Notes: a model not told the origin generated them from the sequence alone. A stretch of DNA of 64,000 nucleotides from Bifidobacterium tsurumiense (GCF_000741765.1 NZ_JGZU01000015.1:310001-374000); one strand, 5' to 3'. Shown: positions 1-13,002, numbered from the stretch's first letter. Program-made: numbers and translations.

Positions 1-2118
1 GGAAATACGGGGCTGTATGGTTGCCAAACGATGTGCGAAGAAATCACGGGATGCGTACCACAGCGGCTTGCGGTGGCCATAATAATCCACTGCTGCCCAG
101 GACACGACAGGCCAGTCATCGTTGAGCTGCCAGATCAAGGCGCCTGCGTTCACGGGTTCCAGCGAGCGCATATGCTCCACGCCGAAACGCAAGGCATGCG
201 CCTGCTGCAACTGGCATGCCCAATGCCAATCTTCGATGTCATCCCAGTTATCGGTGGGAATGAGCCAATCACGAGTGCCGTCTTCCTTGTAGCTCACGTC
301 ATCCAGATGACCCGGAGTCAAATGCGAACGCATACCGCGGGCCAGCTTGTAGTTGCCACCGCTGGCCTTTTGGTGCACCAGCATCTGATCGCCGAATGGC
401 TCTAGCACTTCATCATGGACCACACGTGTCAATGTGCTCCAGGCCGGTGGCGCCTGATAGCCGAATTCATCGGCGAATCGCGGGGTGTATTGGGCATACA
501 CGCGGTAGTCCTCGCGATTCCACGCATCCCAGATATGCATAGTGCCGTCGGTGTCGAGATTCGGAGAGGTGTATTTGCTGAAGCTCATGGGCGAGCTGGG
601 CAGATACACCCTGGTCGGATCCATCTCATCGAGCAGCCGTGGGAAGAGATGAGAGTAGTACAAGTCACCCCAACCCTTCTCACCGTATCCATATTCATTC
701 GCCGGCAGATCGTCATCGCGCAGAGCCTGCTTGAAACCGAACCATTCAGCGTATGCCACGTAATTCTCGTTGGATCCGTTCCATACCACCAAGCTGGGGT
801 GCAAGCTCAAACGATTGATCTGTTCTCGCGCTTCGGCCTCGATTTCCGCACGGGTATCGGCGTCCTCAGCGTATGCAGCACAAGCCAGCATGAAGTCCTG
901 CCAGACCATGACACCCAGTTCGTCCGCCAACTCATAGAAGTCATCGGACTCATAGATGCTGCCACCCCATGCCCGGACCATATTCGAATTGGATTCGACC
1001 AAGTCCGCAAAGCGCTGCGCATACACATCCCGTGTGGCACGGGTCATGAAGGCATCCACCGGGACGAAGTTGTATCCCCTTGCATGAACGGGAACGTCGT
1101 TGATATAAATCTGGAAAGGCCTACCGGTCGCATCGGCCTTGGTATCTACGCGAACCGTACGGAAACCGACCTTGCCTTCCCAGGATGCAGGGCGGCGATC
1201 GGAACCAGCCGAGCCGACTTCGACCGTGAGATCATACAGTGGCTGATCGCCATAACCGAGCGGCCACCAACGCTTCACATCGGGGACTTCCATGGTCAAG
1301 ACAACGCTATTGCGCCCCTGAGGAATCTGCTCCAGCACCTCTCGACCATCGTTGCCATCGCGCAGACTCAGACTGACAGGAATGGCTTCTTGACCTTGTA
1401 GCGCCTTGTCAGGCGAAGGAACCCTGCCAACTCCGGCTCTTTCGATTTCCACCGTGACGTTGAGCACACCCGTGCCGTCCGGACGAATATCAACCAGCGG
1501 ACGCACCGCGGAAATTCGCGCACCCGACCATTCATCAAGGCCGATGGGCTGCCAGATACCGGCACAAGCCACATCGATGCCCCAATCCCAGCCGAATTGA
1601 TATGAAGGCTTACGAATTTGGTTGAATGCATGGTGCTCGGTATGCGGATAATAGCCATTGCGCTGCTCACGCACATCCGATTCACGGACCGAGGAGCTGA
1701 ACGCCACCGTAATCACATTCCGGCCGGGCTGCAGCAGCTCACGAACATCCCAACGGTACGAGCGGTGATAGTTATTCGCACCGCCGACAATTCGGCCATT
1801 GAGACTCACCGTCGCCACGGTATCCAGTCCATACGCCACCAGGTCAACGCGTTGGGAACCCTTGGACTGCCAGTCGAACGTGCTTTCATATTGCCAATCG
1901 ACATCGCCAATCCATTGCTGATGGCGCTCGTTGTCACCATCAAAAGGCTCATCGATAAGGCTTGCACGCTGCAGGTCCAAGGTCACCTCGCCGGGGACCT
2001 GGGCCGGCACACCGGCAGCCAAGGTATCTTGCAGGGATTCTGGCGCCACTTGAGGATTGAGCGCTCGAACGCGCCAATCACTGTCCAATGGGCTGAATGT
2101 TTGGGGAGTGGTAGTCAT
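1..2118 (-). CDS. Beta-mannosidase, GH2 family (C-terminus beyond left edge)
   Basis: Hydrolyses terminal beta-mannosides, releasing mannose from oligosaccharides brought in by the ABC importer encoded just upstream. Read from the minus strand, 706 residues are visible and the frame stays open to the window edge. The acid/base glutamate lies in WNGSNEN (E451) and the nucleophile in ADEFGYQ (E551), a spacing of 100 that fits GH2 beta-mannosidases. The N-terminal jelly-roll shows GWDWGID and WWPLGYGDQPLY. There is no signal peptide, so the enzyme is cytoplasmic. The ATG at 2118 is preceded by AGAAGGAG. It is the fourth gene of the operon, after binding protein and two permeases. Mannosidase rather than galactosidase or glucuronidase is inferred from the motif set. 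Confidence 0.88.
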   Translation of the reverse strand, partial: MTTTPQTFSPLDSDWRVRALNPQVAPESLQDTLAAGVPAQVPGEVTLDLQRASLIDEPFDGDNERHQQWIGDVDWQYESTFDWQSKGSQRVDLVAYGLDTVATVSLNGRIVGGANNYHRSYRWDVRELLQPGRNVITVAFSSSVRESDVREQRNGYYPHTEHHAFNQIRKPSYQFGWDWGIDVACAGIWQPIGLDEWSGARISAVRPLVDIRPDGTGVLNVTVEIERAGVGRVPSPDKALQGQEAIPVSLSLRDGNDGREVLEQIPQGRNSVVLTMEVPDVKRWWPLGYGDQPLYDLTVEVGSAGSDRRPASWEGKVGFRTVRVDTKADATGRPFQIYINDVPVHARGYNFVPVDAFMTRATRDVYAQRFADLVESNSNMVRAWGGSIYESDDFYELADELGVMVWQDFMLACAAYAEDADTRAEIEAEAREQINRLSLHPSLVVWNGSNENYVAYAEWFGFKQALRDDDLPANEYGYGEKGWGDLYYSHLFPRLLDEMDPTRVYLPSSPMSFSKYTSPNLDTDGTMHIWDAWNREDYRVYAQYTPRFADEFGYQAPPAWSTLTRVVHDEVLEPFGDQMLVHQKASGGNYKLARGMRSHLTPGHLDDVSYKEDGTRDWLIPTDNWDDIEDWHWACQLQQAHALRFGVEHMRSLEPVNAGALIWQLNDDWPVVSWAAVDYYGHRKPLWYASRDFFAHRLATIQPRIS

Positions 2119-2224
2119 AATGCTCCTTCTTCCGTAGTGGCGGCTGCCATATCAAGTCGGCCGCCACCAAGATTCATAGGCGCTTGCGGCACTGCACCGT
2201 CCGCAAGCACAATCCGTCGTATGC

Positions 2225-3130
2225 TTATTCCTTCACGGCACCAGCTGCAATGCCGTTATAGATCTGCTTCTGGAAGACCAGGAACAGAATCAGCATGGGC
2301 AGCAAGGTGATGATGACGCCTGCGCAGATCAGGTTGTATTTGCTTCCCATAGGTCCCGTAAAGGAGTACAGCGCGATGGCGATGGTCTTGAGTTTGCTGT
2401 CCTGCAGATACAGGTTTGCGGCGTAGTACTCGTTGTAGACGCCCACACCCTTCAAAATCATGCAGGTCACGATTGCCGGCTTGAGCAAGGGCAGCAGGAT
2501 CTTCGAGTAGATCGTGAAATACGAAGCGCCATCCACGATTGCGGACTCGTCCAACGAGACCGGAATGTTTTCGAAGAACTGGATGAACACGTAAATTGAG
2601 ATGACATCGGTGCCGCACATCATCAGGATGTAGCCCCATAGGGTGTTCACCGCATTCAGATGCACCATGATGGCATACAAGGACACCTGCATAGCGATGC
2701 CTGGAAGCAGGGCGGCCACCGCGAACATACCGCGGATAATCGTATTGCCGGGGAAGGTGAAACGGCTGAGCACATATGCCAGCTGGGTTCCGATCAATGT
2801 GGTGACCACCAGAACAAACACCAACACGATTATGGAATTCACGAAGGCGAGCCCCATATTCGAGGTTTTGAATGCCTGCACGTAGTTATCGAAATTGAAC
2901 CAGTTTTCAGGTGCCTGCATAACCGAAGTGGATTGATATTCCTTCTCGGTCTTCGCGGCGGTCACGACACAGCTGACCACAGGAAGCAGGAAGCAGAAGG
3001 CGAAGAAAATCAGGCTGAAATACTTCAAGGCCACAAGAATGCTGCGCCTGATGTTGTACCAGCTCAATTCGTATTTGCCGATATGGGGCTTGCTGGCGCT
3101 GACTTGCGCTTGCATGGTTACATCACTCAT
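2225..3130 (-). CDS. Sugar ABC transporter permease, MalG type
   Basis: Inner-membrane subunit of a carbohydrate ABC importer (301 aa, usual size). There are six predicted membrane segments, starting with FSLIFFAFCFLLPVVSCVV. The EAA cytoplasmic loop that contacts the ATPase is visible as DESAIVDGASYFTIYSKILLPLLKP at about residues 195-220, and the C-terminus has the typical IYNGIAAGAVKE ending. The start has GGTGGAG eight bases upstream. It begins 8 bp after the MalF-type partner and lies upstream of the beta-mannosidase. No ATP-binding subunit is encoded in this operon; bifidobacteria commonly share one MsmK-like ATPase among importers, so that is inferred here. Substrate is inferred as a beta-manno- or beta-galacto-oligosaccharide. 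Confidence 0.9.
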   Translation of the reverse strand: MSDVTMQAQVSASKPHIGKYELSWYNIRRSILVALKYFSLIFFAFCFLLPVVSCVVTAAKTEKEYQSTSVMQAPENWFNFDNYVQAFKTSNMGLAFVNSIIVLVFVLVVTTLIGTQLAYVLSRFTFPGNTIIRGMFAVAALLPGIAMQVSLYAIMVHLNAVNTLWGYILMMCGTDVISIYVFIQFFENIPVSLDESAIVDGASYFTIYSKILLPLLKPAIVTCMILKGVGVYNEYYAANLYLQDSKLKTIAIALYSFTGPMGSKYNLICAGVIITLLPMLILFLVFQKQIYNGIAAGAVKE

Positions 3131-3138
3131 GACTCCAC

Positions 3139-4207
3139 CTACTTCCTCTCTGCCGTTGCGATCGCGGCGACTTGCCCACTCGCCCGTTTTCCATTGCGGA
3201 ACAATGGGGCTGCCTTGGCCGAAACGCGACGGCGCTGACGTGCGGAACGCGCTGCCTGCTTACGAGCCTTGGCAACACCGTCATCGGCATTTCTGAACAC
3301 GTATTTGAAGAAGACCTGCTGCAAGAGCGCGCATATCAAGATGATGATCAGCAATACCACGGCCATCGCGGATGCCAGACCGACCTTCTGATTGACATGA
3401 GCCAGGCGATCCATACGCACGAAGTATGTTGCTGTGCCGTTGGCACCGGTTGTGATGACGTATGGGCCTTCGAATGCCGAAAGCGAGCCGGTAATGGAAA
3501 GAATGATATTGAGCACCAGAATGGTTTGATGCCGGAAGAATAATATGACGGAACTGCTGCCACTTATTGGCGCCGTCGATTTCAGCCGCTTCGTACATGC
3601 TCTGGTCGATGGACATCATGGCGCCTATGAAGAGGATGACGTTCTGTCCCAGATATCGCCATATTGATGCGCCCACAAGGGACCAGTTATTGATGGACTG
3701 ATCTTTCAGCCAGTATGGTAGGTTGTTGAGGTCAAAGCCGCACCATTGCAAAACCGTATCGAAAACGAATCCGCGAGTGTAGAAGAACTTGAAGATGAAG
3801 CCGACTGCGATGCCGTTGATCAGGTAGGGGAAGAAATAGATGCCCTTGAACACATTGCCGCCGCGCACCTTGAATGCCAAAATCGTTGACAGGTACAGAG
3901 CGAGTGCCACCTGGATCAATGCGCCGATCATGTAATAGACGCTGAGTTTGAGCGATGACAGCGTATCGGGACGGGTGAAGACCTGGATGTAATTCTCCCA
4001 GCCCACCCATTTTGGAGTGCCGATGTACTTCATGCGGTAGAAGCTGTATCCAACCATGCTTCCAAAGGGAAGATAGGTGAAGAGGACCAGCAAGGCCACC
4101 GGAATGGCACTGAAAGCGACGATGGTGAGCCCTTTTCGCCAATCACGGCGGTAGGTATTGAACGGTATGTCTGCGCTGCCGTTCGGAGCAATGGTTCCCG
4201 AAGACAT
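3139..4207 (-). pseudogene. Sugar ABC transporter permease, MalF type, frameshifted
   Basis: Partner permease of the MalG-type subunit. The frame beginning at ATG 4207 (AAAGGGG upstream) runs correctly through the EAA loop DQSMYEAAEIDGANKWQQFRHIILP, then loses homology near 3540. The rest of the protein (LNIILSITGSLSAFEGPYVI, two further membrane spans) continues in another frame to the stop at 3139. Adding one base at GG (about 3533) and one at CCATT (about 3523) on the minus strand restores LPGIKPILVLNIIL and a 356-residue protein. A single deletion would also restore frame but with a poorer junction. An extra 45-residue Arg/Lys/Ala-rich cytoplasmic tail follows the last span, which is unusual. 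If the frameshift is real, the importer is dead; a base-calling error is equally possible. Confidence 0.82.
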
Positions 4208-4357
4208 GACATCCCCTTTCCTTTGAATGTTGGAGTGTATTGGCGATGCTGATAACCGGTCGACTTGGCTCGGCTTCTTGGGTGATGAACCGTCGTCTTC
4301 GAGGCGGGTCATCCGGTGCGCACATCTCGCGCCGTTGTTGTAAGAATGGTCATGGTG

Positions 4358-4396
4358 AGGGCGCGGCTGCTAGGCAAACCGTAGATGCCGCGCCCT
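4358..4396 (-). other. Intercistronic hairpin between binding protein and permease
   Basis: A perfect 10-bp stem, AGGGCGCGGC (4358-4367) with GCCGCGCCCT (4387-4396), sits in the 209-bp gap after the binding-protein stop. There is no U tract. In such operons a stem here usually protects the abundant binding-protein mRNA and reduces readthrough into the permeases. The pairing is seen directly; the role is inferred. Confidence 0.6.
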
Positions 4397-4416
4397 GATA
4401 TGTGTGGATCCGTGGA

Positions 4417-5811
4417 TTACTTGGCTACTGTGGTGTACTTGACTTCCACGCCTTCGCTTTCCAGAGCGGAATTCCACTTGCTATTCCACTCGTTGACCAT
4501 ATCGTCGTAGCTCTGATCCTTATTGGCTGCGTGCTCGACGATGGCCTGGATTCGTGCATCGCCACCGGCGTTGATGGCCAACTCGGATTCGGTGTTCAGA
4601 GTGTTGAAGAGATCCTCTTCGCCATCCAAAGCCGGCTCGTCCACCACGAACTCAACATCTCCGAAGTCCTCATAAAGCTCAGGAAGCGTGTCATTGTCCT
4701 TGGCCACTGAAATGCCGCCTTCGTTGTATGCGAAGTTGGACTTCTCGGTCATCCACTTGACGAAGATCATGGCAGCTTCCTGATGATCCTTGTCGGAATC
4801 CTTGTTGATGCCGTATGCGTAATCAGCGCCTGAGGAGGTGTATTGCTTGCCGTCCACGCTGATCGGGAATGGCATGTAGCCGACGTCGTCTGGGTTGTCG
4901 CCTGCATCCTTCATCTGGGAAACTGCCCAGGAGCCCAGCACCATGGTGGCGATTTCGCCATTGTTCATCTTGGCCTTGCTGCTCTCCCAATCGGTTGTGG
5001 AATAGTCGTCTTCGGTCAGTCCGTCAGAAACAGCGTCATACAGGATCTTGTACACGTTGTATGCATGGGTGTCGTCACCGGGATCGGAGAACGGATCCTT
5101 GGTGTGCTCGAGTTCTTGGTTCATGTATTTGGCGTCGCCGGTTGCTGTAGCGCCGATGTAGGCATCCCATGCGCCCATGGTCCAGCCTGCAGCATAGTTG
5201 GTGTAAAGCGGAATGGCGCTGGTCTTGTCCTTCACAGCTTGCAATGCGCCGATGAACTCTTCCGGTGTCTTTGGCAATTCGGTGACGCCGGCCTCTTGGA
5301 AGACCTTTTTGTTGTAGACAATGCCCATGGCGTTACCGGTGCTGGAAATGCCGTAGACTTCGCCCTTGTATTCCTTGTCGTGCACGTACTTGATGACCTT
5401 ATCCATGCCATCGGTGCTTCCATACGACAGGAAGTAATTGCTCAATTCAGCCTTATCGATAGCCGGAATCATCATGATGTCGCCCCAGTCGCCGCCCTGC
5501 AGACGGGTCATGGCGCTGTCGCCGTAATTCGTGCCGGCCTCGACATTCACTTCGATATCGGGATACAGCTTGTTGAATTCAGCGATATATTCCTTCCAGG
5601 AAGTGCCAGGATAGGAATCCTGAGCCATATCAGTGCGCTGAGTGTAAAGCTTGATTGAGGTCTTGATGTCTTTTCCGGTGGTTCCCAGATCAATATCGGT
5701 GTACTTAAGGCTGGTGCCGCTTGATGAGGACGACGAACCCCCGCAGGCCGCCAAGCTGAATGCGCACAGGCCTGCGATGGCCGCCGCTGCAATTTTCTTC
5801 GCTGATATCAT
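4417..5811 (-). CDS. Sugar-binding lipoprotein of ABC importer
   Basis: Extracellular solute-binding protein that delivers an oligosaccharide to the permeases encoded downstream. The protein is 464 aa from ATG 5811, chosen because GAAGGAG lies just upstream; an open frame extends 23 codons further but without a ribosome site. The N-terminus is a lipoprotein signal: MISAKKIAAAAIAGLCAFSL then the lipobox LAAC, followed by a Gly/Ser linker. The mature part has the mixed fold of family 1 binding proteins, with aromatic residues suited to sugar stacking (WTMGAWDAYIG, DYAYGINKD). It heads an operon with two permeases and beta-mannosidase, and diverges from lacZ. Substrate is inferred from neighbours only. 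Confidence 0.9.
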   Translation of the reverse strand: MISAKKIAAAAIAGLCAFSLAACGGSSSSSSGTSLKYTDIDLGTTGKDIKTSIKLYTQRTDMAQDSYPGTSWKEYIAEFNKLYPDIEVNVEAGTNYGDSAMTRLQGGDWGDIMMIPAIDKAELSNYFLSYGSTDGMDKVIKYVHDKEYKGEVYGISSTGNAMGIVYNKKVFQEAGVTELPKTPEEFIGALQAVKDKTSAIPLYTNYAAGWTMGAWDAYIGATATGDAKYMNQELEHTKDPFSDPGDDTHAYNVYKILYDAVSDGLTEDDYSTTDWESSKAKMNNGEIATMVLGSWAVSQMKDAGDNPDDVGYMPFPISVDGKQYTSSGADYAYGINKDSDKDHQEAAMIFVKWMTEKSNFAYNEGGISVAKDNDTLPELYEDFGDVEFVVDEPALDGEEDLFNTLNTESELAINAGGDARIQAIVEHAANKDQSYDDMVNEWNSKWNSALESEGVEVKYTTVAK

Positions 5812-5960
5812 TCCTGTCTCCTTCGTTGGTCTTTCGACTGAAACGATGACCGGGGCGTTGAATCCCGATCCGCTGTGCACCGATGCCGTTCACCCGTGAA
5901 CCGCCGCCGCGCACCTCCCTGAAACCGCTCCATTTGGGGTTTTTCAGTTGAGATAAATTG

Positions 5961-5998
5961 AGAATAACACCGAAAAAATGCTTTGTCAACCGGTTAAG
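5961..5998 (-). promoter_or_regulatory. Promoter of ABC/mannosidase operon with LacI-type operator
   Basis: On the minus strand TTGACA (5989-5984) and TATTCT (5966-5961) are separated by exactly 17 bases. The palindrome AACCGGTT (5988-5995), within TCAACCGGTTAA, overlaps the -35 box. A bound LacI-family repressor would therefore block RNA polymerase. Sequence is direct; regulator identity is unknown, since no LacI gene lies in this cluster within the window. Confidence 0.75.
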
Positions 5999-6162
5999 TT
6001 GATTTTGATGGATTTTATAGCAATCATTCGCAATAGCCGATGTTTCACGACTTTGCATAATCGATATTGAAGCGTGCACAACCGTTGTAATTTATGGCTT
6101 ATCAGCCACTATTAAGATATTTCCACAGCGCACTGTTGCAATAATTACCATTCGTTAATTAA

Positions 6163-6176
6163 CTTAACCGGTTTTG
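6163..6176. promoter_or_regulatory. Second LacI-type operator in the divergent region
   Basis: CTTAACCGGTTTTG holds the same AACCGGTT core (6166-6173) as the site at 5988, 178 bp away. It lies 146 bp upstream of lacZ. The two sites could be bridged by one tetrameric LacI-family repressor to control both directions. This is inference from spacing and the shared core. Confidence 0.6.
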
Positions 6177-6276
6177 TTATTACGCAATCCATAACTGTTT
6201 ATCAGTCCGAAACTTATCTATTTCAGCAACCGCCGTCACAGATTCCCCGACATATATCCCCGTGCCGGCATAATAG

Positions 6277-9873
<3,597 letters not shown>

Positions 9874-9913
9874 CCTGGTCACAGGAATCCGCACCCGCGG
9901 CATATCTCCAATC

Positions 9914-9943
9914 GCGGGTTGTTAACGATCCTTGACAACCCGC
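9914..9943. terminator. Stem-loop after lacZ
   Basis: GCGGGTTGT (9914-9922) pairs perfectly with ACAACCCGC (9935-9943) around a 12-base loop, 40 bases after the lacZ stop. No strong U tract follows. Confidence 0.55.
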
Positions 9944-9953
9944 CAATAACGCA

Positions 9954-9997
9954 AGTGTGCCGCACCGAATAGCTTATTGCTACCGGTACGGCACACT
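9954..9997. terminator. Bidirectional stem-loop between lacZ and ilvC
   Basis: AGTGTGCCGCACCG (9954-9967) pairs with CGGTACGGCACACT (9984-9997) with one mismatch. It sits between two convergent genes and can stop transcription from both sides. Confidence 0.6.
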
Positions 9998-10048
9998 GCA
10001 AAACTAGCGCTTATTCAGCCATTCTCAGCCGATCTCACGCAAGGCGAA

Positions 10049-11101
10049 TCACTGCACCTGGGTACGAGCGATCTTGCCGTTGAAGGACTGGGCCTCGTCC
10101 TGATCCTTGACGCCATCCTTGTTCCAGGAGAACATAGCGCGCAGCTTCGGGCCGACCTCTTCGATCCTCTCGTGGCTGTACTTCTCCTGCAGTTCCTTGA
10201 AGTGAGGAGCGCCGGCATCCTGATCGTCGATGAATTCCTTGGCGAAGGAACCATCCTGAATGCGCTTCAGATGGTACTGCATGCGCTCGCGGCAGTCCTC
10301 ACCGATCACGGTGTTGGTGTAGTCGCCATACTGAGCGGTATCGGAGCAGGACCAGCGAGCCTTGTTCAGACCGCCTTCGTTCATCAGGTCAACCAGCATC
10401 TTCAACTCGTGGCAAACCTCGAAGTAGGCGATTTCTGGCTGATATCCGGCGTCGGTAAGCACTTCGAAGCCCATTTCGACGAGCTTGTTCACGCCACCCA
10501 TAAGCACGTTCTGCTCACCGAAGAGATCGGTTTCGGTCTCTTCCTTGAAGGTGGTCTTGATGGCGCCTGCACGCAGAGCTCCCAGTGCCTTGGCATAAGC
10601 CAAGGTCAGATCCCAACCGTCTCCACGCGGATCCTGCTCGACGGCCACAACCACCGGCACGCCACGGCCCGCTGCATATTCACGACGGACGATATGGCCT
10701 GGTCCCTTAGGCGCGACCATGAATACCGGATGGTCTTCGCTTGGCTTGATGTAGCCATAATGAATGTTGAATCCGTGTGCGAAAGCAACTGCCGCACCCG
10801 GCTTGATATTGGGCTCAATATCGTTGGCCCAAATCGTGCGCTGGAACTGGTCAGGAGCCAGAATCATGATGACATCGGCTTCCTTGGTCGCGTCTGCCAC
10901 AGACTTGACCTCAAGTCCCTGCTCCTTGGCGAATTCGACGGACTTGGAGGTAGGACGCAGACCGACCACCACGTCGACACCGGAATCACGCAAATTCAGT
11001 GCGTGAGCATGGCCCTGTGAGCCGTAACCGATGATCGCGACCTTCTTACCCTCGAGCACAGAGAGATCGCCGTCTTGTTCATACCAGATTTGTGCTGCCA
11101 T
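10049..11101 (-). CDS. ilvC: Ketol-acid reductoisomerase
   Basis: Converts acetolactate and acetohydroxybutyrate to dihydroxy acids in valine, leucine and isoleucine synthesis, using Mg and NADPH. The 350-residue class I (short) form has the Rossmann motif [17 protein letters not shown], the phosphate-binding loop LRPTSKS that favours NADPH, and the metal ligands in the ETDLFGEQ helix. A GTG start at 11110 is possible but the GGA of the ribosome site would touch it; the ATG at 11101 has TAAGGAG at proper spacing. It lies downstream of the attenuator-controlled MHS transporter, separated by 455 bp that includes a tiny ORF with three prolines. Bifidobacteria often carry two ilvC copies, so this may be one of a pair. 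Confidence 0.97.
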   Translation of the reverse strand: MAAQIWYEQDGDLSVLEGKKVAIIGYGSQGHAHALNLRDSGVDVVVGLRPTSKSVEFAKEQGLEVKSVADATKEADVIMILAPDQFQRTIWANDIEPNIKPGAAVAFAHGFNIHYGYIKPSEDHPVFMVAPKGPGHIVRREYAAGRGVPVVVAVEQDPRGDGWDLTLAYAKALGALRAGAIKTTFKEETETDLFGEQNVLMGGVNKLVEMGFEVLTDAGYQPEIAYFEVCHELKMLVDLMNEGGLNKARWSCSDTAQYGDYTNTVIGEDCRERMQYHLKRIQDGSFAKEFIDDQDAGAPHFKELQEKYSHERIEEVGPKLRAMFSWNKDGVKDQDEAQSFNGKIARTQVQ

Positions 11102-11302
11102 ATTGGGCACTCCTTATAAAGATTTAGTTGTAATACATCTTGAATATTGAATGATGACCAATGTTCGCGATGAACTCTCTCGCACGAGGATTTTGTCCTT
11201 AGCTTCAGCCCATCTTACTCAAAGCATTCAGTTGTTTCCGTGCCATTCCACCAGTCGGGCAGAATACGCGAAGAATTTGCAGAGCCGATGACCGCACCTA
11301 GG

Positions 11303-11336
11303 TGCCGTACGCATCCGGTGCGAACAGCTTACGGCC
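11303..11336 (-). other. Hairpin in the ilvC leader
   Basis: On the minus strand GCCGTAAGC, directly after the stop of the MTMTHPPP mini-ORF, pairs with GCGTACGGC with one A/G mismatch. A second self-complementary segment, GCACCTAGGTGC, follows. No U tract is present, so this is not a standard terminator. Confidence 0.4.
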
Positions 11337-11363
11337 TTATGGCGGAGGGTGAGTCATAGTCAT
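11337..11363 (-). CDS. Putative leader peptide MTMTHPPP upstream of ilvC
   Basis: An eight-codon ORF reads ATG ACT ATG ACT CAC CCT CCG CCA TAA, with AAGGAG six bases before the ATG. It begins 262 bp upstream of the ilvC start and runs straight into a hairpin. Three consecutive prolines are a known ribosome-slowing sequence that depends on EF-P, so the peptide could act in cis by holding a ribosome at the hairpin. It contains no valine, leucine or isoleucine codons, so it is not a standard branched-chain attenuator. The strong ribosome site is seen; function is inference, and a chance ORF this short cannot be excluded. Confidence 0.4.
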   Translation of the reverse strand: MTMTHPPP

Positions 11364-11556
11364 GAATTGCTCCTTATTCAATGTGATGAGTCGATTTTCA
11401 TATCATCGTGTTGAATTTTGCTACTTCACGGCTGCACGCCGAGGAAGGATACCCGTTGATGGAAGACTGAGCGGTTACCGCTTAGGATGCTTATTGCGAA
11501 GATGCGAAGTCATCGTGCATTGCATCCAACAGGAATGGATACCGCTACGGCAGAAA

Positions 11557-12930
11557 CTATGCACTGAAATCAACGTCCCTTGTCTCCCGGCAAGTCAGCA
11601 CAGCGACAAGGCAGCACAACGCCATAACCGCAAGGTACAGTCCGACCGAACGCACACCCCAATGAGAGCTCAGCCATGTGGCGACTGCGGGAACGAATGC
11701 CGCACCTACGATCGCTGCGAGGTTGTAGCCGATTCCAGAACCTGAATAGCGCACATTCGCATCAAATAGTTCAGGCAGGAATGCTCCGATTGGGCCAAAG
11801 GCCATACCCATCAAGGCAAAGCCTACACACAGGAACACCATCACGGCGGCCGCATTGCGATACCCCATCAACAGATATGGGAACACGAGCGCAAACACCA
11901 CCAAAGCGCAAGAGGAAGCCACCAGTACGCGCCTTCTGCCAATGCGATCCGCGTACACGCAAGAGAACACAATCGACGCTGCGAATACGCATACGCCCAG
12001 CATCAGCATGAGCAGATACTCCTGATTGGTGAAGCCCAATCCGCCGCCACCGCGCTCGCGATCCTTGGTGCCATACGCCAATGACCATGTGGCCAAGGTG
12101 TAGAACAGCGTGTAGGTGACCGCGACGATGAATGTGCCCTGGATAAGCTGCTTCCAGCTCTTGCGGAACACTTCGCGCAGAGGCGATTTCACCACGGTGT
12201 TTCGTTGCTGCGCCAGGCGGAATACCGGGGTTTCCTCCATCTGCACACGCACCAGAAGTCCGACGATCACAAGCACTGCGGAAAGCAGAAATGGCACACG
12301 CCATCCCCATGCCAACATCGCGGCATCATCATTGAAGGTTTCAAGCAGGAAATACGTGCCATTGGAAAGGAAGAAGCCGATAGGAGCGCCTAGCTCAGGG
12401 AAGGAGCCGTAGAGTGCTCGCTTGCCCTCAGGGGCGTTCTCAGTTGCCACCAAGGCGGCGCCGGACCATTCCCCGCCAAGGCCGATTCCCTGCACGAAAC
12501 GGCAGAGGCACAGCAGCACAACCGCCGCGATACCCCATGTGGCATAGGAAGGCAGACATCCGATCAGGAAGGTCGCCACACCCATGGTGAATAACGAGAC
12601 CACCAAAGTAACCTTGCGCCCCATGCGGTCACCGAAATGTCCGAAAACAAGAGAGCCCAGCGGACGTGCGATAAATGCAATGGAGAATGTCAAAAGCGAC
12701 ATCAGCAGGGCCACTGTGGAATTGCCGGTGTCCTGGAAAAACACTTTCGGGAAGTAGTTCGCCGCAGCCGTGCCATACGCGTAGAAATCGTAGAACTCAA
12801 TAGCCGTACCCACCATAGAAGCCGCAATCACCGTGCGTACCGACGACCGGCTCATTCGATCCAATTGCGCATGAGCGCGTGAACCCACTCCTGTTTCCGG
12901 CGTACCCATTACGCCGATCTCCTCTGTCAT
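11557..12930 (-). CDS. MHS-family MFS transporter under branched-chain attenuation
   Basis: A 12-span proton symporter of the metabolite:H+ symporter group (457 aa), the family of ShiA, ProP and KgtP. Family features visible are the first span AIEFYDFYAYG, the loop FGHFGDRMGRK, and RFVQGIGLGGEWSGAAL. The ATG at 12930 is chosen because GGAG lies six bases upstream; a TTG four codons earlier is less likely. Its leader carries an Ile/Val/Leu-rich peptide and an intrinsic terminator, and ilvC follows, so its substrate is probably a branched-chain amino acid, its 2-oxo acid or a related metabolite. Substrate is inference from regulation only; sequence alone says organic acid or zwitterion. Confidence 0.88.
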   Translation of the reverse strand: MTEEIGVMGTPETGVGSRAHAQLDRMSRSSVRTVIAASMVGTAIEFYDFYAYGTAAANYFPKVFFQDTGNSTVALLMSLLTFSIAFIARPLGSLVFGHFGDRMGRKVTLVVSLFTMGVATFLIGCLPSYATWGIAAVVLLCLCRFVQGIGLGGEWSGAALVATENAPEGKRALYGSFPELGAPIGFFLSNGTYFLLETFNDDAAMLAWGWRVPFLLSAVLVIVGLLVRVQMEETPVFRLAQQRNTVVKSPLREVFRKSWKQLIQGTFIVAVTYTLFYTLATWSLAYGTKDRERGGGGLGFTNQEYLLMLMLGVCVFAASIVFSCVYADRIGRRRVLVASSCALVVFALVFPYLLMGYRNAAAVMVFLCVGFALMGMAFGPIGAFLPELFDANVRYSGSGIGYNLAAIVGAAFVPAVATWLSSHWGVRSVGLYLAVMALCCLVAVLTCRETRDVDFSA

Positions 12931-13002
12931 GCTTGACTCCAATGCTTAAGTCTTCGCATTCGGACTGTGTACAGGAATGCCCTTGTGGGGCGGTACAACA
13001 AA

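Noticed and set aside
415-1401. Plus-strand open frame of 328 codons
   Set aside because: It is the shadow of the GH2 beta-mannosidase on the minus strand, which carries both catalytic motifs.
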